The notes below the pieces were generated by a model, which saw only the letters and a program-made list of their open reading frames with translations, ran no database searches and was not told the origin of the DNA. From NCBI GenBank assembly GCA_029961685.1, contig JARWKL010000016.1:22993157-23057156 (forward strand): a DNA stretch of 64,000 nucleotides, read 5' to 3'. This document shows positions 1-11,047 of this stretch, one piece after another; within the stretch, counting starts at the first letter, position 1; each line of letters opens with the position of its first letter. The position numbers were made by a program, and so were the translations under genes. The DNA comes from Aristolochia californica. Its lineage: Eukaryota; Streptophyta; Magnoliopsida; Piperales; Aristolochiaceae.

Positions 1-582
1 GAGCTTGTTTGCTAAGCCCATGTGGGCAAATTCCCTGGTTCATGACAGCATTGTCCTCTACTAGATCTATGGTAGGCATTCTACCAAGTGCCCCTGATGA
101 ATTACAGTAGCTTGCGCAGCATATTACTTAGTCGACCCTTCATCCTCCTCAACATTTGTAGCTCGGCCTACACATCCTATAGCTACTCTTGCAAGTTCAG
201 GTACGTCAGCCTTACATGTGTCCTTTGTCCTCCTAGGTTATTGACTTAGGAGCCTCCACTCATATGTCAAGTATGTCATATTTGTTTACTAACTCGAATG
301 AGTCTTCAGTTGTTAAACATGTCACACTTGCTAATGGGTCGATGTCTTTAGTTCAGGGAGTGGGCAATACTGCTTCCTCTCCATTCGTGTCACCTCAATC
401 TGTGTTATTTGTTCCTAAATTTCCACTTAATTTGAAGTCAGTAAGTCAGCTTACAAAATCTATGAATTGTTCAATGACTTTATATCCTTCTCATTGTGTG
501 TTTCAGGATCTCACAACGAGGAGAATGATCGGTTCCACACGTGTGAGAGACTAACTATATCACCTAGAATTAGTTGCCAAGG
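1..582 (+). pseudogene. Ty1/copia gag C-terminus and protease remnant
   Basis: The plus strand reads as the end of a copia gag followed by the aspartic protease. The active-site region at about 240-275 reads IDLGASTHMSS, where the usual motif is D-S-G-A, so the serine is replaced by leucine. The frame continues with LANGSM and VLFVPKFPLNLKSVSQLTK, typical of the protease to GAG-pre-integrase stretch, up to about 554. The integrase is missing: the text jumps to LVAKG of the reverse transcriptase near 570. The element enters from outside the window and is dead. Confidence 0.8.
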
Positions 583-883
583 GATATATTTTTTTTTAAA
601 CGGTAATGATTTTATTACAAAGAAAAGCAAAAGAATACATCAAGGGAGGCCTCCCCTCACAACAAGAGATTGCAGGGAGGGACCCAATTTAGCAAACAAA
701 TCAGCAACCAAATTGGCTTATCTAAGAACATGGGACCAAGTACAAGAGGTAGTGGAAACAATGTCCATAATATCAAGAAAAAGTTTCCAGTGACGTCACG
801 GGGGGGAGGTGGCGATGGAGCACCAGCCAATGATGACTTTGGAGTCACCTTCCACGATAAGTGGACCATTGAGGCGATATATT
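583..883 (-). mobile_element. LINE-B 3' end, 5'-truncated, with 8-bp TSD
   Basis: A minus-strand LINE tail interrupts the copia reverse transcriptase. The target duplication GATATATT lies at 583-590 and 876-883. The poly(A) tail is the T run just after the left copy. The minus strand encodes the C-terminal RNase H, including GPLIVEGDSKVIIGWCS, followed by LINE 3' UTR. It is about 285 bp long, frameshifted and severely 5'-truncated. Its 3' end matches the pieces at 15465-15613 and 19013-19160. Confidence 0.85.
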
Positions 884-2203
884 GAAAACTTCAACATTGA
901 TGTTTTTGAAATTTTCTCAAAGGTAGGCAGGTTGACTTATGTTTATGTTCTGGTGTCTACTGCAAGTAACTAGGGTTGGCAACTCTTTCAGCTAGACATT
1001 AAAAAATACCCTCTTATATGGTGATTTAGAAGAAGAGCACCTCCTAGGTATGTTGCTCAGGGGGAGACTAGAAAATTGTGCAAACTAAAGAAGGCAATAT
1101 ATGGACTTAAACAGAACCCTAGGGCATGGTTTCAGAAGTTTTAGCCAAGTATTCATGTACTTAGGATTCTCTTGGAGGCAATGTGATCACTCTCTCTTTG
1201 TTATGAAAAGGACATCTGGAATTGTGGTACTACTAGTGTATGTTGATGGTATTGTTTTATTAGGAAGTAATTTAAAGGGCATTAAAAAGGTAAAGGAGTA
1301 CCTTGCTAAACATTTCCAAACCAAAGATCTGGGTACCTTAAAATATTTCTTTGGAATTGAAGTTGCTAGAAGCAAGGCAAGGCTTGTATTAACACAGAGG
1401 ATTTATATTACAAAAATGTTACAAGAATATAGTCTGTTAGGTGAAAAACAAGTGGAGATACCCATGGAAATTGGTCATGATCTTCATGATGAAAGTAGTG
1501 ATGAACTCAAGGACAAAACAGTATACCGCAGCCTAGTGCAGAAACTGATTTATGCCACAACCACCTGTCCTGATATATCTTTTTCTATAAATGTGGTCAG
1601 CTAATTCATGGCACGTCCATGCAAGACACATTTAGAGGTCGCACAGAGAATATTAAGGTATTTAAAAGGGTCGCCTAGAAAGGGATTGTTCTTCAAACCT
1701 CATGGTCATTTCAAGATAGAAGCCTTTTGAAATGTTGATTATGCTGACTCTAACCTTGACAGGAAAATCCACCACTAGTTATTGTGTGTTTATAGGAAGA
1801 AATACGATAAGTTGGAAGAGAAAAAAGTAGAATATTGTGATCCGTTCTAGTGCAAAAACTGAGTATATAGCTATGGCTCGTACTATCGGTGAGTTGATGT
1901 GGGTGAGATCAGTTATTCAAAAGTTAAACCTGTAGGTTGTTGAACCTATGACCATGTATTGTGATAATCAAGCAGCTATATTCATTGGTGGGAATCCAAT
2001 GTTTCATGAAAGGACCAAACATATCAATGTTGACTACCACTTTATTCGATATGCATTAATGCAAAAAGAAGTTGTTAACCCCATTATTCGGTCTAGTGAT
2101 CAAGTTGGTGACATGTTTACTAAAGCCTTGAGTAAACGTGAATTTGGGGCATTTTATAACAGGTCGGGGCTTCTATACATCTATGCTCCAACTTAAGGGG
2201 TAG
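884..2203 (+). pseudogene. Ty1/copia reverse transcriptase and RNase H remnant
   Basis: This continues the element at 1-582. Recognisable blocks are IYGLKQNPRAWF (about 1100), the RT catalytic block as YVDGIVLLG (about 1240), DLGTLKYFFGIEVARSKA (about 1330), then RNase H with YCDNQAAIFI, FHERTKHINVDYHFIR and GDMFTKALS (1948-2140). The catalytic YVDD has become YVDG, and there are several stops and frameshifts, so it cannot encode an active polymerase. It ends at a purine tract (TTAAGGGG) before an LTR. Confidence 0.85.
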
Positions 2204-2526
2204 TGAGAAAGAAGTATAAGGAGCAATTTGGTCTTTTTACATAGTTTGAATCTACTAGTGATGGTACTATCTTGCCCAAGATGCTTAGATGTCTCTATGG
2301 TGAAATTTGTATGTAATTTAGAGGTGAAGATTGGGGGATATAAGTAGCTAAGTGTAAGAGGGGTATATATGTCATTGTACCTCAAACTCACTTAAGTAAA
2401 TAAAAGGCATCAAAGGTCGAATTATGATCCCTAACGAGAGCTCCTCTCTGGCTCTCTTCCAACATCTTCTTCTTCCTTTTTCCTCTTCCTCTCTTCTCTC
2501 AATCTTCTATATCTCATTTCTTAACA
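2204..2526 (+). repeat. copia 3' LTR
   Basis: The LTR follows the purine tract at 2194-2200. It starts TGAGAAAGAAG and ends about TTCTTAACA, roughly 323 bp. It contains TAAATAAAAGG near 2398 and a long CT-rich stretch after 2445, typical of the R/U5 part of plant copia LTRs. The right edge is approximate because another element's debris abuts it. Confidence 0.6.
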
Positions 2527-3095
2527 AGTCACTTAAAAAAATATCACATGAATGGTCTAAAATACCCCTCACTCCAACATACCTCAAAAGGGTATTAGAA
2601 TGAATCTAATAGACTCATAAAGACATCTAAAATTATGAGGGGTAACACATACATAGTGAAATGACCAATATGCCCTAGATACATAATTCAACACTCCCTC
2701 TCAAACTAGAGAACATATATCAGATAACCCTAGCTTGTCAAAAAAGTTACCAGTCTCATCTACCAAAGGTCTTTGTGAACATGTCCCCTACTTGATTTGT
2801 TGTAAGGACATATGGGGTAATTAACTTTTTCACTTATTGTAGCATCACGAATGAAATGACAATCCACCTACATACTTTGTTCGTCTAGTGAAATACAGGA
2901 TTACTAGCAATAAAAATCATTGTTTGATTATCATACTTCAGCATCGTAGGATCTTTAGGGTCAAATTTGAATTTTTTTAAAACAACTTTTACCCACTTAA
3001 GGTCACTCGTTATGTGAGCCATCACTTAACTTTCAGCCTTTGCACTTGAATGAGCCACTATATTTTGTTTTTTGTTCTTCCAACTTATGAGAGAG
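2527..3095 (-). pseudogene. copia RNase H and LTR remnant, minus strand
   Basis: Read on the minus strand, 3095-2700 gives copia RNase H: WKNKKQNIVAHSSAKAES, then IASNPVFH, then NQVGDMFTKT, with stops between. It is followed by a purine tract (GAGAGGGAG) and an LTR beginning TGTTGAATTATG at about 2692, which breaks off near 2527 against the plus-strand LTR. The upstream polymerase is replaced at 3095 by a different LTR, so this is a fragment left by recombination or nested insertion. Confidence 0.7.
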
Positions 3096-3920
3096 AAAAA
3101 TAAGGAGAAATAGAAGACGAAGAGCAAGAAAAGTAGAACAGAAGAAGTTGAGAAGGCTGTGTAGAATAGAACCGCAGCCTTTAGGATTTAGGATTGACCC
3201 TCAATTCACTTATATACTCGACTATGAAAAAGATGCAAAGTGACATATATGCCCTCTAAGCATAAATCATTATATTTCCCTAATTATACCTCAGAATGAG
3301 ACAAATTTTAAACCTATAACCCAAGCATAAAGAGAAGCTAACAACTATCCTATGAGAAAACTAAAATACCCTTTACATATATTTCAAACCCCAAATTTTA
3401 TTTTATTTTAAATGATGCTAATTTTTATTAAGGCAAAAACTCAAAAGAGCATATTACATAGGAGGGAAGCCTTCCCAAACAATAAGAGATTGTTGGGAAG
3501 TTTCGAATTTTGCCAATTTATCAGCCAAAGAGTTGGCTGATCTAGGAATGAGATTCCAATTACAATGTGTAGAAGATACAATGTCAACAATACTATCAGT
3601 GATGGGCCAATGGCGCCAAGGGGGGAGGTTGTCTTTAGAACACCAACAAATAACCTTCTTTGAGTCGCCTTCAATGACTAACTAGCCATGAAAATGATCC
3701 CTGAAGATTTGGAGGCCGAACAGCAGCGCACTAACTTCAGCAGTATTAGAATCGACAATGCCCTCCATTGTGACCTCTGAACACACCACCTGCTCCTACT
3801 ATTCAAGCCCCAATTTTACACATATGACAATAGCATAAAAATAAGCTAACAACTATCCTATGAGAAAACTAAAATACCCTTTACAGATAATTCAACCCCC
3901 TCCCCCCACCCCCCACCCCC
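3096..3920 (-). repeat. copia LTR (minus) with internal tandem duplication
   Basis: This is the 3' LTR of the minus-strand copia at 3921-4944. The C-rich run at 3895-3920 is its purine tract in reverse. On the minus strand the LTR proceeds through a TATA-like region and a CT-rich leader to about 3096. A block of about 85-90 bp occurs twice (3303-3390 and 3810-3897), and a LINE-A tail sits exactly at the junction between the copies. Confidence 0.55.
3383..3818 (-). mobile_element. LINE-A 3' end inserted in an LTR
   Basis: The minus strand carries the end of LINE-A RNase H, readable in mixed frames as GDSK, SANSLADKLAKF and the end of the ORF, then the family 3' UTR (TTAATAAAAATTAGCATCATTT) and an A-rich tail seen as TTTTATTTTATTTTA at 3397-3411. 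Flanking duplications are about 17 bp: TTCAAACCCCAAATTTTA at 3383-3400 and TTCAAGCCCCAATTTTA at 3802-3818. The copy is 5'-truncated and frameshifted. Confidence 0.8.
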
Positions 3921-4944
3921 AATGAGCTAGATCATATATATCAAGGAGCCCCAACTTGTTAAAAAAATTCCCAAATTCTTTCTTGTCCAATGCTTTAATA
4001 AAGACATAGTCTATTGATGGAACACTGGGTTACTGACAATAGATATTGTAGCTTAGTTATCACAATACATCTTCATAACTTCTGTAGTAGAAAACCCAAC
4101 TCTTGTAACTTGATCTCACCCACAGAAGTTCTCTAACTATGTCAGTTCACAACATTTTTGTTTCTTTCTCTCCTAGCTAACTATATTTCCACCCAAAAAC
4201 ACACAATACCTTGAGGTGGATTTCCTATCCCCATTGGACCTTAGAATATCTTCCAATGTACAAGTGGTTATGTGGTATATACAATAATCTTATTCATGGT
4301 GCACCTTTCAAATATTGTAATATCTTATGCTTTAGCTTCTAAATTCATCTTCCTCAGGTGCTCCATTAATTGACTGACCATACTCATTGCAAATGATATG
4401 TCGGGTCGAGTAACTATAGCATAAATAAGTTTACCTACGAACCCTCTACACATAATCTTGTCTTTAAGCTTCGCACCATCATCTTCGTAGAGCTTGCGAT
4501 TTACCTCCATAGGCGTCTCAGCAGGCCTAGCTCCCAACAACCCATATTCATGTAGCATATAAGTAACTTGTTCTCTTTGTATCAAAACAATGCATGCCTT
4601 ACTCATTGCTACCTCAATCTCAAGGAAATAGTTGAGTGAACCTAAATACTTGGTTTGAAAGTGTTCCAAAAGATGTCATTTGACTTCTTCAATGCCTTTT
4701 ACATCATTTCATGACAAAAATATGTCTTCAACTTATACAATCAATACTATAACTCGAGGAGCACTCTTCATAACAAACAACTACTGGTCATAGTGACTTC
4801 TCACAAACCCCAATGACATAAATACTTGGCTGAATCTTCAAAACCAAGCAGACTTTGCTTGAGGCTGTAGTGGGGATTCTTTTCCCCTTGGAGTTTGAGG
4901 ACTCTTCCCTTGTATAATGTTGGTTTTAGTCTTTTAACGAAAAT
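3921..4944 (-). pseudogene. copia RT to RNase H remnant, minus strand
   Basis: The minus strand has an open stretch at 4669-4325 with KYLGSLNYFLEIEVAMSKA, then KLIYAIVTRPDISFAMSMVS, a standard copia RT C-terminus. Upstream SLKQSLLGFEDSAKYL (about 4875-4810) is the decayed LKQSPRAWFDKF block, and RNase H traces follow down to the purine tract at 3920. Many stops occur. The 5' part of the RT was replaced by the plus-strand LINE beginning near 4945. Confidence 0.75.
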
Positions 4945-6661
4945 TCCACCTCTGGTGCATGGGCTTTGGCACCCGTTGGTGGTTCTGGACGCGCAACTGC
5001 ATCACCTCCACCTCTTACTCCATCTTAGTTAATGGTATTTCATGTGGACACTTCAATAAATCCAGGCGAATCTGGCAAGGGGACCTCCTTCCACCATTCC
5101 TCTTCACAATCATTGTCAAGCACCTCTCTACATGATCCAGCACGCTAAGCAAATCGGTTGTCAACCCCTCCACCTTGGCGGTCTTGGCATCAAAAGTGTC
5201 ACGTGCACAAACTCCACCCTCCTACTCAAATGACTCTGGAGATTCAACTCCTCTCCCTCCCTGATCTGGTGTCTGGTGGTTGGGTGGAGGTTGTCGCCTC
5301 TCCCAATCTGGAAGATTCTGTTCCTCCCCAAGTTTGCTTCTTCAATTAAGTGCTATGTGGGCAATGGCAACCGAACCATGTTTTGGACCAATTGGTGGTT
5401 GGGCAACAAGCTGCTAGCAGAATTCTTCAGCCACCTTGTTGGCCTCTCCAACTTCCCTAGAGCTACCATTACTGAGACTTGGCAAAGCCCTGGGAACTAG
5501 AACCTTCAATTCCAGCGGGGACTTACTGAAACAGAGGCCCTGGAAGCTTCCAACCTTCTATGGGCTCTTGCTAATGTGAAGCTTAGACCCACAATGCAGG
5601 ACCAACTCATCTACACGTCCAACTACAATGGATCCTTCTCGCTGCCCGACCTCGTGCTTGATTCTTCACCTGGGTTGCATGCAAAAACAAAATTCCAACA
5701 TGCAACAATCTTATCCGCTGTGGAAGCTCCATTCTGGACCCCACCTGCACCCTATGCAATTCCACCCCTGAATCCGTCAGCCACATACTTCTCCATTGCT
5801 CCTATGCCTATGAAGTTTCATCCAATTTGCTCCACAGGATTAGCATCCTAACTTGTGTAGCTCAGGACCTCCCTCCATGATTCACTCTCCTGGGCTCCCA
5901 GTTGCCAATGTTGGGAAAGTTGCTCCTATCTTGCAGTGTGGGTTTCATCCCCTGGTCTTTCTGGAAGGAGAGAAACAGAAGGAAGTTCTAGCTCAAATCT
6001 ACCAATGCCAGCCATCTTGCTAACTCTATCGCTGGCCAAGTCACCTCCTGGTTACTTCAAAAGAAAGAATTCCTTCACCTGCAGGGCACTCATCTTCGAG
6101 GGAATTGGTGCCTTATTGCAGCAATGGCTAGCACCCCCCAGCCTCCTGCCATGGAAGCTTGGCAACCCCCTCCAGCTGGCTACAGCAAACTGAACTTCGA
6201 CGTCAATACTCTGGGATGCCCGGGTCCTGCATGATTCGATGGCGGTATTCATTCTGACGATGGCTCTCTTATGGTGGCCTTAGCTGGCCCCCTCGACATC
6301 TCAGACTCCACTTCTGCAGAACTCATTGGCCTTCTCAATGGCCTTATTATCTTTAAAGATACAATCTCCGGCCCCCTTATTGTTCAGGGTGACTCCAAGG
6401 TTATCATCGCTTGGTGCACCAAATCAAGAACTCCGCCTTGGAGACCACTTAATAGATATTTGTGATACTGTTTCTACCCTCAATTGCACTTGGGCCCATG
6501 TTCCTTGGGCAGCAAATCATTTTGCCGACAGTCAGCCCAAGCGGGGCACTTCCCTTCAATCTCTGGTGGTGAAGGGAAGTCCCCCCCAACCCCACCTCAC
6601 CCCACAGTTTGTACCTTTGCTAGCTCTGCTTAATAAATTTACACTTCAAAAAAAAAAAAAA
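4945..6661 (+). mobile_element. LINE with internal deletion (RT, zf-RVT, RNase H relics)
   Basis: From about 4960 the plus strand reads MGFGTRWWFWTRNCITSTSY, then NGISCGHFNKSRRIWQGD, the RT block before the YADD box. A deletion then joins it to the zf-RVT region (5160-5860) and RNase H: KLNFDVNTLGCPGP, SDSTSAELIGL, IVQGDSKVIIAWCTK (to about 6460). The 3' UTR ends in an A run at 6648-6662. It is broken by frameshifts throughout. Confidence 0.75.
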
Positions 6662-6707
6662 ATGAACATTTCACCAATCTTCAAAAAAAAAAAAAAAAAA
6701 AAAAAAA
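6662..6707. repeat. second poly(A) tract
   Basis: A 19-nt non-A spacer (TGAACATTTCACCAATCTT) is followed by C and about 25 A's. Two long A runs this close suggest either a two-step tail or a tiny separate insertion; the data do not decide. Confidence 0.6.
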
Positions 6708-8282
6708 ATGGTTCAAGATAATTAGTGTAAATTTTGTCCCTAGAAAGTGGTTAGTGTATCATATTCCCTGATATGGATATCAGTTTTCAAGCTCCTTCCA
6801 GTATTCGGAGATGCTACCTCGTTTCACACAGGCAATGGAAGGACCCTTCTCTTCTGGTCGGACGAATGGTGTGGCCCCCGATCTCTCTTAGAGGACTTCC
6901 CGGGGCTGCATAGGGTGGCAAGCGACCTCTCTTGCTCTGTGGCTGATTCAAGGAGTGATCATTCCTGGAGTCTCCCGTTCCGTCGGGGATTAAATGATGA
7001 GGAATCGTTGGCTTTTTGCTCTCTCCTTACTAAACTCAGCAATACTATTATCCGGGAGCACTCAGTTGATAAGCTGATTTGGAAGCCCAGTAATAATGGC
7101 CGGTTCACTGTCACTTCGACTCACTCTCATATCAGAAAGCAAGACTACAGTACTCATGAGCACAAGGCGAATCTGGCTTGGAAACTCTCAGCGCCAAGCA
7201 AAATCAAATTCTTTGTGTGGTCAGCCATCACAGAACAAATTCTTGCATCAGACAACCTTCATAGAAGAGGATTCACTGTCCCCGATCTTTCTTGTCCCCT
7301 TTGCGGTGAGTGTGAAGAGACAGTCCAACATGTCCTCTTACACTGTGGATTTTCGTGGCAAGTTTGGATGAAGATCTTTCAAAAAATCGGGCTCCAACTG
7401 GGGCTTCATCAAAACCTCTTTGGCACCTTTGAGATGGTTCGAGGGATTCTCCTTCCTCGGTTGGCCAAGTTAATTCTTTCGGCCTGTCTTGCGCATGTTC
7501 TATGGTGCATTTGCCTCGAGCGGAACAACCGAAGATTCAACTCCAAAGCTAGAACCCCAGACAACACGGCTTCTCATGTCGTCGGCCTCATCTCGAGTTG
7601 GCTCCATACAAAGAAGGATTTTGCCACTCTATCGGGGGTTTCCCTTCGAGAAAATTGGAATTTGATCGCTCACATGTCTGGCCCCAACAAAGCTCCAAGA
7701 ATGGCTATCTGGGATCCTCCCCCTTGCAACTGCATAAAACTGAATTTTGATGGTAGTGCTATTGGATGTCCTAGTCCAGCAGGAGCAGGTGGTGTATTTA
7801 GAGGTCACAATGGAGACCCTATTATTTCTTATGTTGGTCCGGTGGGCATTGTCAATTCTAATACTGCTGAAGTTAGTGCTCTGTTGTTCGGCCTCCAAAT
7901 CTTTAGGGATTGTCTCCATGGCAAGTTAATCATTGAAGGCGATTCGAAGACGGTTATTAGTTGGTGTTCCAAGGACAGCCTCCCCCCTTGGCGCCACTGG
8001 CCCATCACTGATAGTATTGCTGACATTGTATCTTCTACACATTGTAATTGGAATCTCATTCCTATATCAGCCAACTCTTTAGCTGATAAGTTGGCAAAAT
8101 TTGGAACTTCCTAGCAATCTCTCATTGTTTGGGAAGGCTTCCCTCCCTTGTAATATGCTCTCTTGAGCTTTTGCCTTAATAAAAATCAGCATCATTTAAA
8201 AAAAATAAAAAAATAAAAAAAATGGTTCAAGATAATTAGTATAAATTTGGTCCCTAGAAAGTGGGTTAGTGTATCATATTCC
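6708..8282 (+). mobile_element. LINE-A 3' half with 455-codon ORF and ~60-bp TSD
   Basis: An open frame of 455 codons (6747-8114; the retroelement part starts near 6768) encodes the LINE ORF2 C-terminus. The zf-RVT region has LAWKLSAPSKIKFFVW, CPLCGECEETVQHVLLHCGF and WQVWMKIF; RNase H has KLNFDGSAIGCPSPAG, NTAEVSALLFGL, IIEGDSKTVISWC and ANSLADKLAKFG. The acidic RNase H residues D, E and D are all visible. The 3' UTR ends TTAATAAAAATCAGCATCATTT plus an A-rich tail to 8221. Copies of a ~60-bp sequence starting ATGGTTCAAGATAATTAGT flank it (6708-6767 and 8222-8282). The endonuclease and RT are absent, so it is 5'-truncated, but it is one of the best preserved LINE frames here. Confidence 0.9.
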
Positions 8283-9155
8283 GTGTATTGCCCATTTGCA
8301 TTTGATGTAATGTTTGCCACACCTCAAAAATTGAGTTACTTTTTTTCGTATCGCTAGTCCCTTAAGACTTCTCGGTGCAGGTTTCTGTAAAGCCCTTGTC
8401 CAGGTCCGGAAAGGGGTTATGGTTAACTGTTTTTCATGTAGTTGTTCAGGCCTTTTTTTGGGAGGAGAGGAACTCTAGAACATTTCAGAGTCAGGCTTGC
8501 TCTCTTGGTGGTGTGATTGAGTGTATGATTCATTATACACAATTTTGGGTAAGCTGCCAGCTTTGCAGCAGTTTACTAGTGCTGTTTTGAGATCTCATCA
8601 GCATGAGGTAGCTGCCTTTGGTGGTATCCCCTAAAGAGGGCTAGTTAAAGTTGAACTTTGGCAGATCCAGATGGAATCCAGTCCCTGCAGGACGAGCGGG
8701 CAGGGGGAGGGGGGCAGCATGGCATCATTCCAGACTGTTCCAGTCAGGTTGTGAGGGTATATTCTGAGCCTTTAGATGTGTGTGGTTCTAGGAAGATGGA
8801 GCTCCAGGCATTGCTTTAAAGTTTTCATTAGGTGTGTGTGATTCTAGTCTTTTCACAATGAGATATTCGATTTGTGTAGTGGTCTTTCTCTTCAATGAAT
8901 GCATGTAATGAGAAGTATGAATTGGTTTGGCTGATAATTTGGCCAAGATAAGTGTCTCTCTCACTCATTCATTGAAAGTCATGCTTATCCAATTGACACA
9001 GGTCAATTTATTTTAGGTTTAGGGTTGATTTTGTGAATGTATCTTGGTAGTTTTTATGTTTTTGGCTTATTGACCTTTATTTAGTGGCCTCTTGTTATCT
9101 GTTCCCTCTTCTTTGGCCTTAAATTGGAGTTCCCTTATCTTAAAATAAAAAAGGT
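8283..9155 (+). mobile_element. divergent LINE 3' fragment
   Basis: The frame 8375-8590 holds GKGLWLTVFHVVVQAFFWEERNSRTF, matching the segment after zf-RVT in plant LINE ORF2 (usual form W-x-x-W-x-E-R-N-x-R). The following ~570 bp have no open frame and end with CTTATCTTAAAATAAAAAAG at about 9155, resembling a LINE 3' terminus. It is a different family from LINE-A, B and C. The left boundary (8283-8360) is uncertain. Confidence 0.5.
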
Positions 9156-9592
9156 ATGGAAACATTGAGCCAGCAACTTTTCTATTTACTCATGCATTCT
9201 TAGTGGTTTTGCCTCTAATTTTGTTCACCTACTTCAAAAAAACTATCCAATTGAGAGATTTTAATGCATCTTCTACGTTTCACTTTCATATATTTGGCTT
9301 TTCTATGACATACTTCTCATGCTATAGAAAAGTAACTAATTCAGGAAACAACAATGGCCACTTCAAAAAAATAAGTGCAGAAATATGTCAGGCATAAAAA
9401 TCATAGTTGCTGTCACATCGCCAATAAACCAGTCATTTATCTCATGATAACAAAGTAAAAATCGACCATGCATTTATTACTACAATCTTATAGAAGATAG
9501 AATATGCATCTATCTACTTCTATCTCATAATAAAAAGAGAAAGAACAAATTAGCATCTAATGACATACATATGTCAAACAATAATTGCTTAC
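9156..9592. other. intron 6 proximal sequence, no gene seen
   Basis: AT-rich sequence downstream of exon 6 on the minus strand. I searched for the next exon of the channel gene (start of the membrane core after LNM) here and through to position 1 and saw none, so intron 6 is at least 9.6 kb. Confidence 0.5.
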
Positions 9593-9891
9593 ATGTTCAG
9601 TATATGTTTCATGAAAGGCAGCAGTATCTGTAATTGGTCCAGATTGGTAAGTCCTTGGACAAATACGACTGGGATGAGGAAAAAACTGGTAAGAATAATT
9701 GTAGCTATGACCACCACCATTTTGGAGATCCATCTTTTCAGGAAGCTTGCAGAAAAGAAGGGCCAGTAAACATCTTGGGGCTCAGGAGCTTGCTCAGTAA
9801 TCCACTCAGTGGGATTTATTGATTGCTGCATATGGGAAGCAATTGCTGCACCATATCGGGATTTAAAGCAAACAAAGGCAGCTGGAACTTC
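9593..9891 (-). CDS. HYP1: CSC1-like exon 6 (residues ~302-400)
   Basis: The acceptor TTTAATAG precedes [19 protein letters not shown], and the donor GTAAGC follows AAC-AT. The exon has 299 nt, phase 0 in and phase 2 out. It encodes the end of the cytosolic domain, the family signature [20 protein letters not shown], and the first helix of the 7-TM core ([20 protein letters not shown]), ending at KHILN. This is the last exon present in the window. Confidence 0.93.
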
Positions 9892-10259
9892 CTATTAAAT
9901 TTGATAAAAAGATAAGAATCTATTCACGGAACCAGAATAAAACTTTACCGTCATTCAAAAAACAAAAAGGATACCTAAAAGACAGCTTGAAAACAATCGA
10001 TTGGAACTGAACAAATCAACGAATTTAGATACATTACTCTGTTAAAGATCTCTTGAAATAATAACTTTCTTTTCGGTGACGAAAGCAAGAATGACAGTTT
10101 ATTCAATTAGGAAGGGGAAGAACAAGAGGGCCCCATGATACAACCAAGAATATAACAAAATATAGGAACTAGTACATAACAGTGTAAAGTTGGGTCTACT
10201 CATGTCAAAATGACTAGCCAAAGTTGCTAGGCCTCTTCTTAACTAATAAACAAGAACCT
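9892..10259. other. intron 5 sequence, no feature recognised
   Basis: AT-rich. From about 10065 the reverse complement could be the end of an unknown retroelement, but I found no diagnostic motif. Confidence 0.4.
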
Positions 10260-10591
10260 TGTTGGAAAATCAGCTCAAGGGCTTTTTGGTCATTTTGCAT
10301 AATCAGTTATTTTATATTATTGTGGTATCTTGTTCTGCATATTTGATTTAGTCTATGTACAATTTTTTGTTGTCATAGGAAGTGTAAAATGGAAGATATA
10401 AGGGAATAAGTGATTTTATGTAAGAAGAGCATTTTTGTAAATCATGAAACCCAGCATAATAAATAGAGTTAGGGGTCGTGGACGACCCACAACGCAGCGC
10501 ATTCTGAGTTTTCTCCCATCTCTCCTCCTCTCCTATCATTCTCTCTTCTTCTCTCTCTAGTTTCTCATTCTTTTTCACGTGGTATTACAGC
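10260..10591 (+). repeat. copia LTR with primer binding site
   Basis: The LTR runs from TGTTGGAAAATCAGC (10260) to CTTTTTCA (10577), about 318 bp, and is rich in CT repeats near its end. Two bases later TGGTATTACAG (10580-10590) resembles the initiator tRNA-Met primer site TGGTATCAGAG. It is the 5' LTR of an element whose interior after about 11047 was replaced by LINEs. A second LTR of this family lies at 52597-52912. Confidence 0.7.
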
Positions 10592-11047
10592 GTAGATCAT
10601 TGCTGGGATGATCATTCCAGTGGGATAGATCATTGAACTCTCACCTTTGATCAGGGCGATCTCTTAGAAGAAGGATTCTCACATCTCCTTGGTGAGTGGT
10701 TGGTAAAAATTTGATTTTTCCTCTTTTCTCCTGCCATAACCATAGAGTCACTGGTTTTATCTCTTATAGAAGGACTATTCATGCTTTAATTGCCCAAAAA
10801 GGGTTTCTTTGATTGATTTTTTGGGATGTGCATCACCCATACTGAACCTATAGCATGTGTCATCAATTTTTATGCTAACATCAGCCCTAATTGAGGTCTC
10901 TCTTGGACTCGTTGGGATGGCCCCCGACCTATTTATGCAAGTGGCTATCATAAAATTACAAGAATGCCTCTCACCTAAGTAAAACCCTAATCTTCTTATA
11001 TCGCCCACTCTACATCTCCTATGTACATGACTTTGATTATAGACATA
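10592..11047 (+). other. leader of the truncated LTR element
   Basis: Sequence downstream of the primer site, without an open frame of note, up to the T run that begins the minus-strand LINE-A. I recognise no gag. Confidence 0.45.

Noticed and set aside
6747..8114. 455-codon open frame as a host gene
   Set aside because: Its content is LINE zf-RVT and RNase H, and it is flanked by direct duplications with an A tail; it is part of a retroelement.
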